Below, piece by piece: positions 58,872-64,000 of a DNA stretch of 64,000 nt. The stretch comes from Monomorium pharaonis (lineage: Eukaryota; Arthropoda; Insecta; Hymenoptera; Formicidae), in the NCBI RefSeq assembly GCF_013373865.1, contig NC_050470.1, forward strand, positions 16,557,244 to 16,621,243. The letters are read 5' to 3'. Numbering within the stretch: position 1 is the first letter of the stretch; the number at the start of each line of letters is the position of its first letter. Under the pieces are notes generated by a model. It searched no databases and was not told the origin of the DNA. It saw nothing but the letters and a program-made list of their open reading frames with translations. Position numbers and translations under genes: made by a program.

Positions 58872-60854
58872 TTAAAATTGTGCAATTCCAAATGCGTTGA
58901 ATCTACTTGAAAAGTTACAATTAATTTGATTAGCTTGGAAACTTGAACGTACTTTACAAATCGCATCTAAACAGGTAACATCAATCCGATTCCTCTTTTT
59001 ATTCTTAACATCTGTAACAATAGAAAATATTCTCTCTGCTTCGGCATTAGAGTGTGGAAGTGACAAAACTATATGTACTAAATTTTCTAAATTTCGAAAA
59101 AATGGTTCATCGTTGAATTTCTTTTTTTCAAAAATATTCTTTCACATATCATCAATTTCTAAGTTAGCCAAAAAAATTTTATCCGCGTCATTAAATACAA
59201 CAGGCAACATTCTCCATTCATAAGCTAAAGCCGTGATATCAGAAATTTGAAAATATTTTGCTACATTTTTCAAATCTGGAAAGATAAGTCTACTTTCCTC
59301 GCACAAAGCAATACTTGACTCTAGAAATCTAAGTTCGCGAAAGAGCTCATTATTATAAGACAATCGTTGTAGCATTTCTTGTAACGCGGTTGTGTAAAAA
59401 AATAAACATTTGGAAATTATTTCTGTAACAAATTCGGATGATTCTAATTCCAATAAAGATTCGCAATCTGGACCAAGATATATTGAAGTTAATGGTAAAA
59501 AATTTTGTGAATTAATAATGTCCATTGAAATATTTTTTAATGCGTTAGGTTGTAAAAAATTATATCCAATTTGCTTTATTATATGCTCACTACTCTCAGC
59601 TAATTTATGAATTAAAATTTTTCGACCTTGAAATAAAGCATTAAACTCATTGAAAGAAATTAATATATATTTTTAAAATAACAAATATGCTTTAATTTTA
59701 TTATTTAAAGTATTAAAAATTGTTACAGCCGAATTATTTTTGTTTTCTATTGTTTCTAGGTGGAAGTAATGTTTCAAGACTTCCCAATTGTCGAGAAGTC
59801 TAGTAATACATTTCTGTAACGCAAGCCACCTTGTTCGTGATGATTTTAAGATTTTACGTTTTTCTACTCCAAAAAAGTTTTGAAATTCACACAGGATAGC
59901 CGATCTTTTTGCACTGCCAGAGAAATATGTTGCAATAGCATGTAAAATATTTTCACAAAAATCCGGCAATTTTGCACAAGCTTTGCTCGCAATAAGAGCT
60001 AAAGAATGACATATACATTTCAATACAACGAGGGCCGGTACCTCTTTTTTTAATCTACTTATGAAAGAATCTCGAAACGCCTATCATTACGGAAGCGTTA
60101 TCGCAAACTATTCCTATAATATTTGATAATGGTATACCTTTACCTTCTAAACATTTTTTTAATGCAAAATATAATTTATCCGCGGAACAATTTGTAGCAT
60201 TCAATGGTACTAATTCTAATAATTGAGTAATGCATTTTTTATTTTTCAACGAAACGTACTTTACTAAAATGCAAAGCAACTTATCATTAGTGATACTGGT
60301 GCTCTCATCTATTAAAATAGAAAATTTTTGATTTTTTAAATTGTTAACAAGTTTCTTATCTTCACGTTTTCCTAAAACATTTTTTATAATCTGTGCACAT
60401 TTTTTTCTTGACAGTTTCAGATCATTGAGCACCTGTGGATCAGAGCAAGTTTCTTTTAATAAAGGAACCATGTGATCTACAATTTGAAAAGCTATGTTAT
60501 GTTCAGCAATTAGAGCAGATAATTTTTTTATTTCGGCTGTTTTAACTTTTTTAACATGGTCCTCATTATGAAGCTTTGATAATGAAGCAGATGGTATGAT
60601 ATTACGACTCTTATTTATATTTTTAATATGCAATTTTGTTCCGGCATGCTTTATTAAATCTGATTTGCAGCATAAAAAATTTTGTTACAAGCCTTGCAGA
60701 GAGCTTCTTTATTATTTTCATGTGGCGTTAACCAATCTTCAAAAATATCTTTACTTAACCAAGAATGTTGGGAGAATACTTTCATTTTAGATTTCCTCTT
60801 CTTTTCCTCAATCCCCCTTGATGTCGACGGTTGTGGATCCATCTTTGTTGGCAC
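58872..60854 (-). pseudogene. hAT-family transposase, broken
   Basis: In - strand order: a BED-like zinc finger (LCKACNKIF, then IKHAGTKLH in a shifted frame), a region with ILIDESTSI and GIVCDNASVMIG (catalytic-core-like), then CICHSLALIASKAC and SSRTRWLALQKC. It closes with the dimerisation motif LPHSNAEAERIFSIV...KKRNR. Breaks: a frameshift after LCKACNKIF (about 60685), a frameshift after NASVMIG (about 60085), an in-frame TAA at about 59675 and a TGA at about 59143, probably from TGG. Without these it would be about 650 residues. It would bind and cut the hAT ends in the nucleus; this copy cannot. Confidence 0.85.
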
Positions 60855-61507
60855 TACATTATAATAATGTATTCAGATAATTATATATAATAATATATAT
60901 AATAATATAAAAATATCTTACATTATGAGATATGTGTTCTTACTCCAAAAGCACGAGAAAGGAGGAGTCCCTTTAGTCCCCCTTATATGCCTAGAACGGC
61001 TAGAACACATCAGTGAAGAGCAGATGTGACGTCACTTACGCCTGCGCATGAAGATACTCGCGTGGGAAAAATTCCCACGACTGCCCATCACTGCGCTAGA
61101 CCGCCTCGCCGCCTGGCGCACGCCGGCTTTCGGCTTCCTTGATTCCGCCGACGGAGCAGGTCATCAGACCGTTCCGCCACCTGGCGCACGCCGGCTTTCG
61201 GCTTCCTGAAATCCGCAAACCTTGCGACCGCGACCGCGTACTCCGATGCTGCGCATAAGCACGTTCCCGCCCGGATACTGTTAGACTAGCCTGTATATCT
61301 TGTGAATATCTCTCCGTGGGTTAAGGTATGCATCTAGCATAAGATCACCCGTAGGTTAAATATGTACATAGAATAAGCTTTCTAATAAAAGACTGTTAAT
61401 TTTATATCAGTATACGCAAGTTGGTTTCCCCCCTTCTCCCAAACCCTGGCATCCGGCGAGCCTGTCCGAGGCGATCGGGAAAGATGAACCGTTACAATAT
61501 ATAAAAG

Positions 61508-61702
61508 CCCAGACAGCACACAACATCCAATGGACGTCCAATTTTGGTCTTTATTTTATCCAAACATCCATGGACGTAATACAAATGTTTTAAAAACGTA
61601 CATTATTGGACGTTCAAAATACATTCATATTTGGACGTTTTAAAAATGTTCATTTTATGTACTTTTGAAAAAATTCTTGCCTAAAAAATTTTTGTGTAAA
61701 AT
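61508..61702. mobile_element. CCCAGACAGCACACA-ended element with TGGACGTCCA motifs
   Basis: Starts CCCAGACAGCACACAACATC. It holds variants of TGGACGTCCA (aatggacgtccaattttgg, catccatggacgtaatac, ttggacgttcaaa, ttggacgttttaaa). It is adjacent to, and perhaps cut by, the LTR at 61703. Confidence 0.5.
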
Positions 61703-62525
61703 TGTAACGAGCCGTTCCTCCGCCGTCGTTAAGGCATAAAGATACGAGACCGTTACCCTCCTACTTCGTGTAGTCCCCTCCGCTTATCTCTGTCTCCCCG
61801 CACATCTCCGCTCCTCTTGTCACCAAACGGGGGCTATAAAAGCCCTCCGCTGGTGATAAGAGAGCAGATCTTCCCGGTCTAGCGTACTGAGCCGACCGAT
61901 CCATCTCAGCGTACTGAACTAAGACTCCTAGTGCACGCACTGAGTGCCGACTTAACCTAGAACCGGCTTCCTTGCTAGCGCGCACACGCGGGATGATCCT
62001 CAACGATAACAATAGCTGATCGCCGAACAGCTGATCGCCATGGCTGTCGAGCCGAGCTCCGCGCCGCACCGCGCAGTCGCGCACCGCCGCGACCAACCAT
62101 AGTGCCGCATCGACCGACTCGGCGAATGAGAGCGCCGCACCGTACCGCGCAGCCGAAATTACACCGCCACGAGCGCCGTAATCATTGAGACCGGCCGCTA
62201 CCGCCGATCGACGCACTGACCGACCGATACACGGGCCGTACGCTCGCCGCAGCCAATCCGGCACCGAAACTCCACGCGCACATGCGCGCCGCGACACACA
62301 TCGCCACAACACATCGCCCGCGCCTCGCATAGCGAGATATTAGATATAAGTTGTACATATTAGAGTAGGGACACTGCAAATATTAGTTAGGCTTAGAATA
62401 TAATAAATCCTAGTTGTTAAATATATACCGCTTGCCTCCGTCATTCACTTAACCAGCCCGCCGCCCGAACCCTGAATTGCGCGCGGCTATCCGTAGCCAA
62501 TAATATTTGAAAATTCACGGTTACA
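61703..62525 (+). mobile_element. Solo LTR (823 bp)
   Basis: TGTAACGAGCC...CACGGTTACA with a perfect 4-bp duplication aaat (61699-61702, 62526-62529). TATA box ggctataaaagcc near 61836; an AATAAATCC polyadenylation-like site near 62403. GC-rich. Gypsy-like by ends and duplication. The 189-codon - strand frame (62330-61761) is an antisense artefact of the GC-rich LTR. Confidence 0.87.
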
Positions 62526-62711
62526 AAATAATTATCAATTCTTTCTGACGTGTAATAAAAATAATAGCATGTATGAAAAAAAAAACATTTTCTTGAGAAT
62601 TGTTTTAGATCGATTCAGTAGTAGAGTATTAAATATTTTGCGTATTTAATATATATATATATATATTTATGGACTTCGCAAGAAATTGGAAACCGGAGCC
62701 ACGGTATAGGA

Positions 62712-62952
62712 AAGAACAGTAGGCTCACTCGGCGTCAGTGCTTTTAATCTCGTGACTAAAAGATCCGCCATATTGTTGATTGTGCGCGGATTTCAATCAT
62801 TGGTGCAAGTTTTCGGCCGCCAGCACCAAGAGGGTGGGGACACGCACAATATACTTTGTCGCCATATTGTTGGTTGTGCATATCGTGCGCACAAGTCGTG
62901 CGCAAGGGACGACTATTAGCACGATTTTCAGCAGAGTGAGCCTACTGTTCTT
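62712..62952. mobile_element. 241-bp TIR element (AAGAACAGTAGGCTCACTC ends)
   Basis: Perfect 19-bp inverted ends at 62712-62730 and 62934-62952. The body has gccatattgttg twice (near 62768 and 62862) and gtgcgcac motifs. No target duplication seen. The open frames across it are not recognisable. Confidence 0.7.
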
Positions 62953-63179
62953 GTCTTGGACGACGATTCCTGCCGCGCAATGAGACGCGACGCCTATCGT
63001 CATCCAAGTTGCCCAACTTTCGCCACGTGGAGGAAGAGTCGGCACATGAAACGATTGGATCGACAAAAGTCAGTCACCTTATTCGAAAGTCACTATTTAC
63101 TCACAGATTCATACGATATACGTTTACACATTTACCATCCATTCGTTGATTTATACGCACGCGATATAAAAAAAAATTA

Positions 63180-63295
63180 ACCGTATATACTTGACACTAA
63201 ACGAAAATAATTAATAATCGCAACTGTGTCTAGAAAAGAATATAAAGAAAAATTGACGCGCACGTGTAAACAGATAAAATATTGTTATTATTCAA
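63180..63295. other. AT-rich spacer
   Basis: Nothing recognised. Confidence 0.4.
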
Positions 63296-63590
63296 TCCCA
63301 GCAAACACAGAATATAGACGCAACATTGCACAGAAGTAACATGTGAGATAACAGATGTTACCTTACAATCATGTTAATGCAATCTAGATTGTTATCCGAG
63401 TACAATATAACGGTTTTATATTAATTTTTACATTTTTTTGTTATTTACTCGCAATGTTAAAATAATAGTAACATAACAACACTTATATAACGGATTTTAT
63501 ATTGAAGTTATATTGATATTATATAATATTTTATATAATATTCGTATTGCGCAATACAGATCTATTATATTGATATTATATTTAAATTAC
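63296..63590. mobile_element. Small element with TCCCAGCAAACACAG end
   Basis: Begins TCCCAGCAAACACAGAATAT. The interior has recurrent taacat/atgtta and ttatattgatattatata motifs. The other end was not defined. Terminus shared with 13675 and 48799. Confidence 0.4.
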
Positions 63591-63595
63591 GCGGG

Positions 63596-64000
63596 AAAGC
63601 TTTCGGCATCGCCATTTCGGTCACGCGCTATACATATCCGCGCGCTATCTGCTCTGATCGTTTGATGATGCCGGTGTACCCGAGCGATGCTGACTTGAGT
63701 GTGATTGTGTGATTAACGCGGCGGTGCGACGATTCAGCGCGATCCAGACCATCCACCAAGCCCAAGGAACTTGACAGGTACGTTGGCGAATCTTCCATCG
63801 GATTCTTTCATTCTTTTTGCGTTCTCTCTTGGCTATTGTCTTATCGCTGTGTCTTGCTGCATGAGACACAAGATCTATTTTATCCGAGGCAATCCTTTTT
63901 ATTTTTCCATTAAATATTGTACTAAATTTACAATTTGGCAGTAGAAAATATTGTACAGCTATGTTTTGTAATTATTTTCAATAATATGTAATTGATCATT
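63596..64000 (+). other. GC-richer island, possible 5' exon with splice donor
   Basis: 63596-63780 departs from the AT-rich background (cacgcgctatacatatccgcgcgc, shown as separate blocks in the sequence) and ends with cttgacaggtacgttgg. This contains CAG|GTACGT, close to a strong 5' splice site at about 63778. No long frame, so it would be a noncoding or short-coding first exon of a + strand gene beyond the window. Alternative: repeat relic. Confidence 0.35.

Larger units (their letters stand above)
54878..61093. mobile_element. hAT element, 6.2 kb, with broken transposase
   Basis: Perfect 23-bp TIRs CAGTGATGGGCAGTCGTGGG(AAT), flanked by the 8-bp sequences cactagat / cgctagac (6 of 8 match). 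It carries a - strand transposase pseudogene (58872-60854) near the right end. Retroposon insertion(s) at 55394-57612 account for about 2.2 kb. Intact TIRs with a dead transposase suggest it could have been mobilised only in trans. Confidence 0.87.
54596..61496 (+). mobile_element. Solo LTR split by a hAT element
   Basis: The left part 54596-54877 starts TGTGACGATTGTCAC and has a TATA box (gggtataaaagcc, near 54747). The right part 61102-61496 contains AATAAAAGAC near 61384 and ends gaaccgttaca. Flanking aaat/atat is a 4-bp duplication with one change. Three units of about 66 bp sharing ctggcgcacgccggctttcg (near 54820, 61107 and 61177) lie in the transcribed part, and the hAT entered next to them. 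Gypsy-like size and ends; no internal region. LTR length without the hAT is about 0.68 kb. Confidence 0.8.

Noticed and set aside
61761..62330. 189-codon - strand frame
   Set aside because: Lies wholly inside a solo LTR and antisense to its TATA box; GC-rich sequence has few stops by chance.
62780..63180. Open frames on both strands around 62.8-63.2 kb
   Set aside because: They cross the end of the TIR element at 62952 and show no domain.

Overview
The window is AT-rich eukaryotic intergenic DNA with no host gene that I can support. The repeat content (piggyBac, hAT, Tc1/mariner-type, Transib-type and Mutator-type ends, a CR1/Jockey-like LINE, solo LTRs, very long GT/CT microsatellites) fits an insect. 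The style of its many small inverted-repeat elements suggests an ant or other hymenopteran; that is inference from style, not from a marker gene. Almost every long open reading frame is a shadow of a microsatellite, a minisatellite or a polypyrimidine tract. The only recognisable proteins are broken: a LINE reverse transcriptase (about 5.6-8.2 kb, + strand) and a hAT transposase (58.9-60.9 kb, - strand).

Layout. 1-9.5 kb: a degenerate 32-bp minisatellite whose orientation flips around an inverted-repeat element at 450-1656, interrupted by a small mariner-type element, a nested pair of TIR elements and two opposed LINEs; a palindromic Transib-type element with RSS-like ends sits in the LINE reading frame. 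9.5-12.2 kb: a long-TIR TA-flanked element carrying a second TA-flanked element, then a short element with a 9-bp target duplication. 12.2-21.6 kb: mostly AT-rich, with small hairpins and a GA/CT palindromic microsatellite. 21.6-24 kb: nested elements ending in CCCAG..ACA. 24.8-27 kb: an A-B-A stack of two TIR families. 27.5-28.9 kb: two nested hAT elements plus a foldback fragment. 29.2-30.7 and 40.0-41.0 kb: two copies of a Foldback-like element with arms of tandem 32-bp repeats and 9-bp target duplications. 31-47 kb: small hairpins, microsatellites and AT-rich sequence. 47.9-48.7 kb: solo LTR. 49.2-50.7 kb: a piggyBac-type element in the middle of another foldback element. 52.3-54.0 kb: a purine-rich (on the - strand) retroposon with a 16-bp target duplication. 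54.6-61.5 kb: a solo LTR split by a 6.2-kb hAT, itself split by retroposon sequence. 61.7-62.5 kb: a third solo LTR. 63.6-64.0 kb: a GC-richer island that may hold a 5' exon of a gene outside the window.

The most unusual signals are (i) the Foldback-like family with 32-bp repeat arms and (ii) a series of small elements, many with related termini, each filled with its own short palindrome (AGCT, GACGTC, CACGTG, CATATATG, CCAATATTGG and others). Coordinates come from reading by eye; target duplications and termini were checked base by base, and interior similarity was judged by eye only.
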